From the IMG/VR virus record IMGVR_UViG_3300042390_000165, positions 1 through 23,135 of that record: a DNA stretch of 23,135 nucleotides, one strand, 5' to 3'. The notes below the pieces were generated by a model that saw only the letters and a list, made by a program, of their open reading frames with translations, searched no databases and was not told where the DNA came from. This document shows, in pieces, positions 8,209 through 14,988 of this stretch; the stretch's first letter is position 1, and every line of letters starts with the position of its first letter. A program made the position numbers and the translations under genes. The stretch comes from a virus.

Positions 8209-8460
8209 ATGCTCACCGAACGCACTATCTTCTCGCTCTGCGAGGTTCTTCCTTCAACCGTCCTTCAGGTTCGACTAGCGGATCAGATCGTCGATGGCGA
8301 AGCCGTGAAGGCCTCGACCTTCCGCCGCTACTGCTTGCCTCCCGGCTCAGACCTTACGGGTCAGCCCGAGCAGGTTGTAGCGATTGCTGGAGCCGTCTGG
8401 ACTCCTGCCGCTGTCGCAGCCTACGCCGCAAGCCAAACCCCTAGCCCCACCATCCAATGA
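8209..8460 (+). CDS. Small paralog A of a tandem pair (83 aa)
   Basis: This protein and the next are homologous. Over residues 41-72 I count 23 of 32 identical positions with no gap, around PGSDLTGQPEQVV and AVWTPAAVAAY; the N-terminal 40 residues have diverged. I recognise no named family; it may be an accessory to the fibre encoded just upstream, as chaperone or adaptor, but that is inference. The start is ATG 8209, 4 bases after the fibre stop, with leader TCTAAACCT; a longer frame running back into the fibre gene is not needed. It ends with an ATGA overlap into paralog B. Confidence 0.65.
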   Translation: MLTERTIFSLCEVLPSTVLQVRLADQIVDGEAVKASTFRRYCLPPGSDLTGQPEQVVAIAGAVWTPAAVAAYAASQTPSPTIQ

Positions 8461-8720
8461 TCGTACCAGTCAACATTGTCGCAGTGCAGGTAAACCAGAA
8501 CAACTCGCTGTTCGTTACGACCGGAATCGATTACGACAGCGATGGCGCGGTTGTCGGCAGTGAGATTACCTCGCAGTACACATTAAACCCCGGTGACGAC
8601 CTTACTGGTCAGCCGACCGAGGTTGTGAATATTGCCAACGCATTGTGGACTCCGGCGGTTGTCGCGGCCTACAAGCTGGCGAATCCGGTGGTTGAAGCTG
8701 TCCAGCCTAAATCCGAGTAA
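8457..8720 (+). CDS. Small paralog B of a tandem pair (87 aa)
   Basis: This is the second member of the pair, with NPGDDLTGQPTEVV and ALWTPAVVAAY at the same residue numbers as in paralog A. Its N-terminus, MIVPVNIVAVQVNQNNSLFV, is beta-like and differs fully from A, so the pair may present a shared C-terminal helix domain on two different strands or partners. The ATG overlaps the stop of A (ATGA), and its own stop overlaps the next start (TAATG). Function is unknown. Confidence 0.65.
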   Translation: MIVPVNIVAVQVNQNNSLFVTTGIDYDSDGAVVGSEITSQYTLNPGDDLTGQPTEVVNIANALWTPAVVAAYKLANPVVEAVQPKSE

Positions 8721-8890
8721 TGGAACCAACGAACAGCAGCACCAGCCCTGGACTATCCCTAGCAGCAGCGGCAGGGGCGACTGCTGCATCATTCCTGCCA
8801 ATCCTAACCGATTGGGTGCGACTGGTGACCGCTGTGGTTGGTCTCTTGTGCGCCTGTTACGGAGCCTATAGGCTGTTCAAATCCAAATGA
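8720..8890 (+). CDS. Holin-like small membrane protein (56 aa)
   Basis: This short frame opens at ATG 8720 inside the stop of paralog B and ends at TGA 8888-8890, which overlaps the next ATG. The product has two hydrophobic stretches, LSLAAAAGATAASFLPIL (about 12-29) and VRLVTAVVGLLCACYGAY (about 33-50), and a basic C-terminus RLFKSK. Size, two membrane segments and place ahead of further membrane and lipoprotein genes fit a small class II-type holin, which would make lesions in the inner membrane. Holins share little sequence, so the call rests on topology and context. Confidence 0.55.
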   Translation: MEPTNSSTSPGLSLAAAAGATAASFLPILTDWVRLVTAVVGLLCACYGAYRLFKSK

Positions 8891-9078
8891 AAAACACGAA
8901 AACAACCCTCGCCGGTGTAGGTGCCATTCTCGTTGCTGTTGGTGGGGCTCTCAAGGCCCTGTTCGACGGTGACCCGACAACCAACCTCGACCTGACGACG
9001 ACCATCGCCGCGGTGACCGCTGGTATCGGCCTGATCTGGGCCAAGGATGCCAAGGAAGCCGAAGTTCCTAAGCCGTGA
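8887..9078 (+). CDS. Small two-helix membrane protein, possible holin or antiholin (63 aa)
   Basis: The product starts MKNTKTTLAGVGAILVAVGG and has hydrophobic segments at about residues 8-26 and 38-52 separated by an acidic loop FDGDPTTNLD; it ends in charged KDAKEAEVPKP. Small phage proteins of this build are common near lysis genes and are often annotated as holin-like. It overlaps the preceding gene by ATGA and the following GTG start by GTGA. With the gene before it, this could form a holin/antiholin pair. Function is inferred from shape and position. Confidence 0.58.
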   Translation: MKNTKTTLAGVGAILVAVGGALKALFDGDPTTNLDLTTTIAAVTAGIGLIWAKDAKEAEVPKP

Positions 9079-9248
9079 ACTGGGTCTACCAGATCCTCAA
9101 GGCTCTGCTCGACTGGCTCCGCGAAACACCACCTACCGATGTGCAACATGGCAAAGCTCCCGAGGCCCTCAAGAGCGATCTGGATGGCCGCATTGCTGAC
9201 CTGCCTGGGTTGCCAGATGACCAGGGTGGTCCTGGTGCCAAGCGGTGA
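9075..9248 (+). CDS. Small amphipathic protein overlapping a lipoprotein gene (57 aa)
   Basis: The frame starts at GTG 9075, which overlaps the previous stop (GTGA), and ends at TGA 9246-9248. The product begins MNWVYQILKALLDWLRE, an amphipathic or weakly membrane-seeking helix, and continues as a charged, Pro/Gly-rich tail. About 100 bases of it are also used, in another frame, by the next gene, whose start lies inside it. That nested arrangement recalls Rz/Rz1 spanin pairs, but the N-terminal helix is not a clear transmembrane anchor, so an i-spanin role is only a suggestion. Confidence 0.5.
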   Translation: MNWVYQILKALLDWLRETPPTDVQHGKAPEALKSDLDGRIADLPGLPDDQGGPGAKR

Positions 9249-9369
9249 TCCGGTGATGCTGGCCAAGCCTACAACGGCCAGCGTCTACGGATTCGATGCC
9301 GACAAGAAGCTGGTCGGGCCATCCCGGGTAACCCTCCCGGCCGGCTGGTACGTCCTACCCAAGAAATAA
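9148..9369 (+). CDS. Small lipoprotein-like protein, possible lysis accessory (73 aa)
   Basis: The N-terminus has a signal-peptide shape: basic MAKLPRPSR, hydrophobic AIWMAALLTCL, then GC at residues 21-22. The lipobox would be CLGC, which departs from the canonical L-A/S-G/A-C at two positions, so lipidation is likely but not certain. The mature part (RVVLVPSGDPVMLAKP, then VTLPAGWYVLPKK) looks like a small beta domain. The start at 9148 is chosen because it keeps a clean n-region and shares the ATGGC start context of other late genes; ATG 9139 would add three residues. The first 100 bases lie inside the preceding gene in another frame. An outer-membrane spanin or lysis lipoprotein is a fair but unproven reading. 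Confidence 0.6.
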   Translation: MAKLPRPSRAIWMAALLTCLGCQMTRVVLVPSGDPVMLAKPTTASVYGFDADKKLVGPSRVTLPAGWYVLPKK

Positions 9370-9373
9370 AACT

Positions 9374-9874
9374 ATGGCCCAGCAAACGATCAACATCGGC
9401 ACCATCGCCAACGACAACACCGGGGATACCCTCCGCGGCGCCGGCGAGAAGATAAACGACAACTTTACCGAGCTGTATGCCGCCCTGCCGCTGGTTACAC
9501 CGACGACCTGGGCGCCTACACTAACCGACTCCGGCGGTGGCCGCACCTTCGCCATCACCACCAACACCGCCCGACACACCACCATCGGATGCGTGACCAC
9601 ATTCACCGCGGACGTCACCGTCAACTCTGTGACCGGATCCGCCACAGGCAACCTCCGGCTGTCGCTGCCTGATGCCGTGACCTACGAGGCCGCCGCCGCG
9701 GTGTGGCTGACCAACGGAACCAACCAGGCCAAGACTGCAATCATCGCCAGGCTAATCGCCGGCACCAGCTACCTCGAGCTGTCGCACTTTGAGACTGGAG
9801 CAGCCACTAGCCTGGCCCCCCATCTCCAGGCCACCAGCCGGCTGATAGTGTCCGGCACGTATTTCACAGCCTAA
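9374..9874 (+). CDS. Fibre- or decoration-like virion protein (166 aa)
   Basis: The first 36 residues, with TINIGTIANDNTGDTLR and KINDNFTELYAAL, form a motif that opens many phage fibre and baseplate-attached proteins, where it serves as the attachment segment. The remainder is Thr/Ala-rich with beta character and ends LIVSGTYFTA. At 166 residues it is much shorter than a true tail fibre, so it may be a stub fibre, a head fibre or a partner of the fibre at 7077. It starts at ATG 9374 with leader AATAAAACT and no Shine-Dalgarno, directly after the lipoprotein gene and before the connector genes. Confidence 0.62.
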   Translation: MAQQTINIGTIANDNTGDTLRGAGEKINDNFTELYAALPLVTPTTWAPTLTDSGGGRTFAITTNTARHTTIGCVTTFTADVTVNSVTGSATGNLRLSLPDAVTYEAAAAVWLTNGTNQAKTAIIARLIAGTSYLELSHFETGAATSLAPHLQATSRLIVSGTYFTA

Positions 9875-9875
9875 C

Positions 9876-10331
9876 ATGACCACCATCGGATCCAGTCTCC
9901 AGCAGGGCATGGCAGTGCTCCAGCAAATGCTGGGGGCGCCCATGTTCATTTGGGAAGGGACGTCGATCCGGTGCATCCCGGCTGCCGTCAACGATGCCAA
10001 CGTGCCCATCTCCGGTGGCTTCCAGGACAACGTGACCTCTAGGATTCTGGTCATGTTCAGCGACTGGAAGACCTGCGACAGCACCCTGGTCTCGATGGAC
10101 AGCACACTCTACACGCTCGACCAGGGCACGACCTTTTCCCGGCTGCTCAAAGAAGACGGCCTTTTCATCCTCCAGGAGAACAGCGACCGCATCGCCCTGA
10201 CCTTCTGCAAGCCTCGGCCGGTGGTCGGCAGGACTCTAGTCTACCAGGGACGCACCCTCCGCATTCTGTCCTGCCGTGTGGATGCCTCCGGCGCCTACTA
10301 CAACCTGGAACTGGGGGCCAAGACCAAGTGA
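9876..10331 (+). CDS. Probable head-tail joining (connector) protein
   Basis: This 151-residue protein starts the connector block. Its order before the tail completion, terminator and tube genes, together with the C-terminal pattern GRTLVYQGRTLRILSC followed by YYNLELG, suits a small beta-barrel head-tail joining protein of the lambda gpFII kind. Sequence support is weak, so the role rests mostly on position. Residues 90-110 (LLKEDGLFILQEN followed by SDRIALTF) match the repeated unit in the protein encoded at 6843, and look like an inserted module just before the conserved end. ATG 9876 is one base after the preceding stop; its own stop overlaps the next GTG. Confidence 0.5.
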   Translation: MTTIGSSLQQGMAVLQQMLGAPMFIWEGTSIRCIPAAVNDANVPISGGFQDNVTSRILVMFSDWKTCDSTLVSMDSTLYTLDQGTTFSRLLKEDGLFILQENSDRIALTFCKPRPVVGRTLVYQGRTLRILSCRVDASGAYYNLELGAKTK

Positions 10332-11125
10332 GGCCCGTTGTTAACATGACGGTCGACTCGAGTAAGTTCGACGCTGCCATGAAGCAGTATCTGCTGACGA
10401 CATCGCGCGATCTTCACAAGGCCATCAACAGCCGGTTCTTCTATCTGATGGTCCGGCTGTTTGTCCTGGTGCCGCCTAAGAGCCCAGGCCAGGAGCGCCG
10501 CAGGATTGCCGACTACCTGGGGACGCCTGTCGGTGACATCAACCGCAAGAGCAAGAAGACCGGCAAGCGGATCGGTAAATCCCGAATCCTTCGCCGGGTG
10601 CACCTCATCGCTCAGTCGAAGGAAGCTAAAGGTGGTCGCCGCGGCCTCTATGGCGAAGAGATGAAGGCAGCAGCCTCGGCCCTGATGCGGAAGGCCATCG
10701 GGTCGGTCGGCTACCTTCGATCCGGTGTTGTGAAGATGATCCGCGTCTACAACAAGGGCTTCAGCCAGTTTCAAAGCGCCAAGTGGAAGCCGCTGTCGAA
10801 GCCTCCCGGCTACAAGGCGCCGAAGCAGACCAACGGCGCACTCATCTCACTGGCCAACCAGTACGGCCTCCCCCAGGAGAACGTCGCCACACACAAGGGC
10901 ACCAAGGCCCGAGGGATCCAGGCTGTCCCAGGATTCAACCCGACAGCCTCGGTGGTCATGACTGCCGGTGTGGCCGACAGCCAATACAACCGGGTATCTC
11001 AAATTTATGACCAGGCCATGCAGAAGGCCATGGACGACGAGACAACCGAGATGATCAACCACATGACCGAGGCCCTCCTGGCCAACGGTAAGGTTCTTGA
11101 AGACAACGGAATCTCAATCAAATGA
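10328..11125 (+). CDS. Tail completion / minor tail-like protein (265 aa)
   Basis: The protein is basic and mostly helical: MTVDSSKFDAAMKQYLL near the start, then VRLFVLVPPKSPGQERRR, a Lys/Arg-rich stretch KSKKTGKRIGKSR and a C-terminal helix with DQAMQKAMDDETTEMI. Between the joining protein and the tail terminator, lambda-type phages carry a tail completion gene (gpZ, or gp10 in HK97), which fits size and helical N-terminus. A mid region (KPPGYKAPKQTNGAL) is Pro/Gly-rich and probably flexible. The start is GTG 10328 in a GTGA overlap; ATG 10346 would shorten it by six residues. The family is not firmly recognised. Confidence 0.5.
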   Translation: MRPVVNMTVDSSKFDAAMKQYLLTTSRDLHKAINSRFFYLMVRLFVLVPPKSPGQERRRIADYLGTPVGDINRKSKKTGKRIGKSRILRRVHLIAQSKEAKGGRRGLYGEEMKAAASALMRKAIGSVGYLRSGVVKMIRVYNKGFSQFQSAKWKPLSKPPGYKAPKQTNGALISLANQYGLPQENVATHKGTKARGIQAVPGFNPTASVVMTAGVADSQYNRVSQIYDQAMQKAMDDETTEMINHMTEALLANGKVLEDNGISIK

Positions 11126-11604
11126 ACGCCGTCGCCCTAAGAGCTGAACTTGCAGTCGCCGACTACCTGGCGGCCGCCGACTGGTCGGCCTCCGGCGCCG
11201 GCACGCCCACCTGCCTCACGTCCTACAGCCGCGGTCTCTACGACGATCCAGACGACCAGGACGTCATGCCCAACTTCCCACGCCTGGTAGTCTCGACCAA
11301 CTCGGCCAGGCCAATGCAGCGCACCGACTTAACCTGTGAGATCGAGATCGCTGTCGAGTTGCAGCTATCGGCCGACGACACCGACGAGGCTGCTGTGCTG
11401 ACCACCGTCCAGGTGCTCGACAACCTGATCCTGCCGCTCTTCGACGACACCGGGGCCTCGGCCTTGGATGCCGCAGCAAACGATCCCAGCGGCCCGTTTA
11501 CCGCGCAATTCGCCGCCCCTCTGGACTTTGGGGCATCCTCAATCTCTAATAGGTCTAGGACGTTCACCAGGACCTTCACACTCTACTGCAGCGCAACCAT
11601 CTAA
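11122..11604 (+). CDS. Probable tail terminator protein (160 aa)
   Basis: The gene overlaps the previous stop (ATGA) and is followed by the tail tube gene, the place of the tail terminator (lambda gpU) that caps the finished tail and joins it to the head. The protein alternates acidic helices (AVALRAELAVADYL at the N-terminus, AAVLTTVQVLDNLILPLFDD in the middle) with strands (CEIEIAVELQL and RTFTRTFTLYCSATI), as expected of the alpha-beta terminator fold. I see no diagnostic motif, so the call is by order and secondary-structure pattern. Confidence 0.55.
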   Translation: MNAVALRAELAVADYLAAADWSASGAGTPTCLTSYSRGLYDDPDDQDVMPNFPRLVVSTNSARPMQRTDLTCEIEIAVELQLSADDTDEAAVLTTVQVLDNLILPLFDDTGASALDAAANDPSGPFTAQFAAPLDFGASSISNRSRTFTRTFTLYCSATI

Positions 11605-11616
11605 CCTTAGACACCT

Positions 11617-12108
11617 ATGGCTAACGTACACGGAAATAAATATCTCTTTGGATCACCGGCGACCTTGGCAATGTACGACGCCTCCGGCTCGCTCATTGTC
11701 AGCGGATACATCTCGCCCGAGATTGAAAGTTACGACATCACCGGGGAATGCGACACCGAGGAGGTTCGCAACAACAATGGCGAGGTGGTCGGCCACATTG
11801 CCTACAACAACCGCCTGACCCTGACCATCAATTTCATTCCTGTTGGAACGAATGCCACGGCAGCCACTGCACTTAACGAGCGTCTCTACGGCTGCTCGTT
11901 GCCTCAAGGCAACGGGACTGTTGCGATCACCAACGCCCCTGTGATCAATTTTGGCGGATACGCTGACGCCATCAACACCGGCAGCGGTGGTCGATGGATC
12001 TATGCCGGCGGTGGTTCAATCAAGACCACCCAGACCGGCAAAGCCACCGGGACGATCACTCTCAAGCGCTTTCCCGCCATCAGCGCTGCCGCGGCCACCA
12101 ACTTGTGA
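11617..12108 (+). CDS. Major tail tube protein
   Basis: This 163-residue beta-rich protein sits between the tail terminator and the chaperone/tape measure genes, the conserved place of the tail tube gene. The pattern ASGSLIVSGYISPEIESY, then GHIAYNNRLTLTINFIPVG, then KATGTITLKRFP is typical of the two-sheet tube fold in which hexamers stack to form the tail lumen. It has its own leader (TTAGACACCT before ATGGC), consistent with high independent expression, in contrast to the overlapped genes around it. No sheath gene follows, so the tail should be non-contractile. Confidence 0.68.
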   Translation: MANVHGNKYLFGSPATLAMYDASGSLIVSGYISPEIESYDITGECDTEEVRNNNGEVVGHIAYNNRLTLTINFIPVGTNATAATALNERLYGCSLPQGNGTVAITNAPVINFGGYADAINTGSGGRWIYAGGGSIKTTQTGKATGTITLKRFPAISAAAATNL

Positions 12109-12665
12109 CCGCTCTGGCCGACATCCTGAACGCTACAGCCGAGCCCTGTCCCGTTGTGATGGGGCTCCGGCTGGTGCCGTTCAGCGTCGGCCATTCTCTG
12201 GTGCTGCATCGTATTGGCTCGCCCTTGGCCCTTGGCGGCCCCGTAGAGCGTTCCAATCTCATGGAGGCTGTGTTGGTGTGCTCCCAACCTGTCAGAGAGT
12301 CCCTGAAGGCAATCCGCTCACCACTGCGAGGCCTGGCGATCTGGCTATGGGCAAAGAGGACCAAGCATCTTTCATTCGATGCCGAGTTTGAGAAGTGGAA
12401 CGACTGGATGGCCAAGCAGTCGACGGCCCCCGAAATCTTGAGCAAGCCTGGGAAAGGGCGCACACTAGCTATGCCTTGGCCCGAGAGAATGCTGGCCTGC
12501 TGCATGGATATCGGTCTCCAGGAGAATACTGTATTGGCCATGCCAATCGGTGACGCCGAGCGCCTTGTCCTGGCTCGTGCGGAAACCCATGGAGATGTCG
12601 AGCTGTGGAGCCCCAAGGACGAGGCCCTCTGGCATTGGGCGCAGCAACAAAACACCAACAACTGA
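12105..12665 (+). CDS. Probable tail assembly chaperone (186 aa)
   Basis: The gene lies between tail tube and tape measure, where tailed phages encode the chaperone that coats the tape measure during tail assembly (lambda gpG/gpGT). The start is GTG 12105 in a GTGA overlap with the tube gene; the frame is open further upstream but that part lies inside the tube gene. The protein contains CPVVMGLRLVPFSVGHSL at about residues 14-31, a helical middle (FDAEFEKWNDWMAKQS) and an acidic Trp-rich end (ELWSPKDEALWHWAQQQ). I see no second, frameshifted product: a GGGAAAG at 12450 is in the wrong phase for -1 slippage and that frame closes at TGA 12551. Confidence 0.55.
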   Translation: MTALADILNATAEPCPVVMGLRLVPFSVGHSLVLHRIGSPLALGGPVERSNLMEAVLVCSQPVRESLKAIRSPLRGLAIWLWAKRTKHLSFDAEFEKWNDWMAKQSTAPEILSKPGKGRTLAMPWPERMLACCMDIGLQENTVLAMPIGDAERLVLARAETHGDVELWSPKDEALWHWAQQQNTNN

Positions 12666-12667
12666 CC

Positions 12668-13747
12668 ATGGCTATATTCTCTCTTCTCGCAAAACTCGGG
12701 CTCGATGGCACTGCCTTTGAAACAGGCCTAAAGCGGTCTCAATCGCTCGCCAAAAGTATCGGCAGGGACATTTCAGGAACGGTGGCCGGTGTTTTCGCGG
12801 TCGATAAGCTGGTCGAGTTTGGAACTCAAGCACTTGAGACCGCCGGAAAACTCCAAGACCTATCAACGCAACTCGGTGTGTCTGCCGAGTTCTTGCAGGA
12901 GATGAAGTTCGCCGCCGATATGGGCGGATCAAGCCTGGATGCGGTCTCTACGGCACTTGAGAAAATCACAATCGCACGAGGCAAAGCACTTGGAGGAGAT
13001 CAAGGACTGGTTGATGCCTTTGCCCGTTTCAAAGTCAGTGCTTCGGAAATCAAGTCAGCAAAGATTGAGGACATCTTCCTGAAGATCGGCCGTGCATTTG
13101 AAGGTGATGCCAACCCGCAAAACCTTCTCACACCTTTCCGTGAACTGGCTGGCAAAAGCGCTGGCGCCTTGATTCCAGCCATGGCGTCGGGACTTTCGGA
13201 TGCAGCAAATCAAGCCCACAGATTGGGTATGATCATGTCGACCGACGTCATAGACACCTTGGACGAGGCAAACGACCGTGTGGACATCATGCGGAAGACT
13301 ATGGAAGCTGGAACCGGCTCATTCATGGCCAAGATTATTGAGCCAGCTTTCCGGCAACTCGAAGCACTAGGTGCAGGCATTCAAGGATTCTTTGGTGCTA
13401 TGTTTGCCGAAGGCCGAGCCGGTTTCCAAATCGAGAACTTCTTTCAGCAGTTTGCACAGGCCAGACGCGCAGCCCTGGACGAGATGGATGCCGAAATACA
13501 AGGCAAACGCGAGGCTAGGGACAGGCGAGCAGAGGTCAGACGGAAGATTGAGATGACTCCGGAAGGTGAAAAGTTCAAGACCGTGGCGGTTTCCGCGGCT
13601 ACCGGCGACCAACTCGCACGCACCGGTGGATTCACCGCTTTTCAGACAAACATGGACCGATACTTTGGATCGGTGAAAACTCAGGCTCAGGATATCCGGG
13701 ACATCGCCCGAAACACTCAAAGGACGGCTGAGGCCGTCGAGGAATAA
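12668..13747 (+). CDS. Tape measure protein (short, 359 aa)
   Basis: This protein follows the chaperone and has the tape measure pattern: a helical N-terminus with LGLDGTAFETGLKRSQSLAK, long helices, a central stretch (VIDTLDEANDRVDIMRKT, then EPAFRQLEALGAGIQGFFG) and a charged coiled-coil segment at about residues 258-300 (RRAALDEMDAEIQGKREARD). The N-terminal unit KLGLDGTAFETGL is common in tape measure proteins. At 359 residues it is short for a siphovirus; if each residue sets about 0.15 nm of tail, the tail would be near 54 nm. ATG 12668 follows the previous stop by two bases and has the CCATGGC context. There is no lysin domain inside it. Confidence 0.8.
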   Translation: MAIFSLLAKLGLDGTAFETGLKRSQSLAKSIGRDISGTVAGVFAVDKLVEFGTQALETAGKLQDLSTQLGVSAEFLQEMKFAADMGGSSLDAVSTALEKITIARGKALGGDQGLVDAFARFKVSASEIKSAKIEDIFLKIGRAFEGDANPQNLLTPFRELAGKSAGALIPAMASGLSDAANQAHRLGMIMSTDVIDTLDEANDRVDIMRKTMEAGTGSFMAKIIEPAFRQLEALGAGIQGFFGAMFAEGRAGFQIENFFQQFAQARRAALDEMDAEIQGKREARDRRAEVRRKIEMTPEGEKFKTVAVSAATGDQLARTGGFTAFQTNMDRYFGSVKTQAQDIRDIARNTQRTAEAVEE

Positions 13748-13748
13748 C

Positions 13749-14582
13749 ATGGCAACGATCCAGGGTAACTTAATCGCTCCAACGCCGCCTCCGAGCAACA
13801 CGCCGCTGACCTATGTAGAAGTCAGCCGTGGATACGACAACGTCGGCAATGGGCGAGTTGTCACGCTGACATTCAAAGGCCCCAAGGATGCCCTCCGGAT
13901 CGCATCGGCCCAATGGGTGGCTTTGGGCGCCAAGTACAGCATTCGAGAGGAAGGCCCTTATTCTGAGGCAACCGTTACCATCGGCGGCACATCATTCGAC
14001 CCAGGCCTTCCGATTCAAGACCAGAGCATCCCGCAGGTAGGTGAACTGGCCGACATCCGCTACGAGTTCCGGACTGATTACGTCGACGTGAGCATCTTTG
14101 CGCTTCCTGCCGTCGCCAGGGAGGCCACAATCACTGGAAATCCGGCAGGCTACAAATACACCCTTGAGACTGCTGTCAGGAACGGAGATCCACTGCCAAC
14201 AAACAGCGGAACCATGGCCACCAAGGTTTATCAGAAGCTGTCCCGCGGTGAGGAATCTTTCCCAGTTGCTCGGGTCAGCCTGACCAGGATAGCCACATTT
14301 TCGGGAAACCTAGGTCTACCACAAACGCCCCAAGGAATCCCACCTGTCTACACACCGGCATCCTTTGCAATCGCTTGGCAGCTTCCGTTTGCTGTGCAGC
14401 AAATGCTTCCCCCTGTTCCGGTCGACCCAAACACCGGACAAATCCAAGCACCATCTGGCACCGCTTGGGGCTGGAAGCTGACAAACTATTCAACGAGCCT
14501 TGTCACAAAGACAAACCAAGTAGAGCAAAACATCTCCTGGACGTTCGCCCCATACGATCTCGACATTTACCCCTTCTTTTAA
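13749..14582 (+). CDS. Distal tail protein, unassigned (277 aa)
   Basis: The protein directly follows the tape measure, where siphoviruses encode the distal tail and tip components. It is beta-rich and has a Pro-rich N-terminus (APTPPPSNTPLTYVEVSRG), strands such as GRVVTLTFKGPKDALRI and DIRYEFRTDYVDVSIFALP, and an aromatic C-terminus ISWTFAPYDLDIYPFF. I recognise no named family (not obviously lambda gpM or a Dit protein). A ring-forming or hub protein at the tail tip is the most likely role. Its ATG lies one base after the tape measure stop and its composition matches the tape measure gene. Confidence 0.55.
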   Translation: MATIQGNLIAPTPPPSNTPLTYVEVSRGYDNVGNGRVVTLTFKGPKDALRIASAQWVALGAKYSIREEGPYSEATVTIGGTSFDPGLPIQDQSIPQVGELADIRYEFRTDYVDVSIFALPAVAREATITGNPAGYKYTLETAVRNGDPLPTNSGTMATKVYQKLSRGEESFPVARVSLTRIATFSGNLGLPQTPQGIPPVYTPASFAIAWQLPFAVQQMLPPVPVDPNTGQIQAPSGTAWGWKLTNYSTSLVTKTNQVEQNISWTFAPYDLDIYPFF

Positions 14583-14601
14583 CCTCAACTAACACACCTC
14601 T

Positions 14602-14976
14602 ATGGCAGACGAAATTCAAATGACCGCCCGGCTGTACGCTTCCAAAAACGGAGCCTACCTGCCCTCAGTAACCTACACCAAGAGCGCCACCATGGTCGGC
14701 ACCGACATGGGCAGCCAGACTCAGGCTATCGGCACCGCATCTTCTGAGACCCTGGACGTTCCTGTCGACGTGACCAGTCCCTACAAGGTGCTGATCTCCA
14801 ACCTAGACTCGACCAACTACGTCGAGCTGTCGTTCACCTCTGGCTTCGCCGCGGGTGCCGGCACGATGCGCTTACCGGCAGGAGAGACCATGCTGATCCC
14901 GTACATCAACACGAACCTCTACCTGATTGCCAACACCTCCGCGGTGACCATCCAGGCGACCTTCTGCGAGATTTAA
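14602..14976 (+). CDS. Tail-region paralog 1 (124 aa)
   Basis: This protein and the next are clear homologs: both open with a (M/V)xM(T/S)ARLYASK segment, share GTDMG.QTQ, ETLD and LIP segments, and end FCEI. The pattern of short hydrophobic strands (PYKVLISNLDSTNYVEL, then GETMLIPYINTNLYLIA) predicts a beta-sandwich, possibly a small carbohydrate-binding or structural domain. Function is unknown. The start at ATG 14602 follows a 19-base gap with leader ACACACCTCT and no Shine-Dalgarno. Confidence 0.62.
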   Translation: MADEIQMTARLYASKNGAYLPSVTYTKSATMVGTDMGSQTQAIGTASSETLDVPVDVTSPYKVLISNLDSTNYVELSFTSGFAAGAGTMRLPAGETMLIPYINTNLYLIANTSAVTIQATFCEI

Positions 14977-14988
14977 CGCACCAACCCT

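Noticed and set aside
12450-12456. GGGAAAG, the lambda G/T-type slippery heptamer, inside the tail chaperone gene
   Set aside because: The zero frame reads GGG AAA GGG, so the phase is wrong for tandem -1 slippage, and the -1 frame stops at TGA 12551 before any useful extension.
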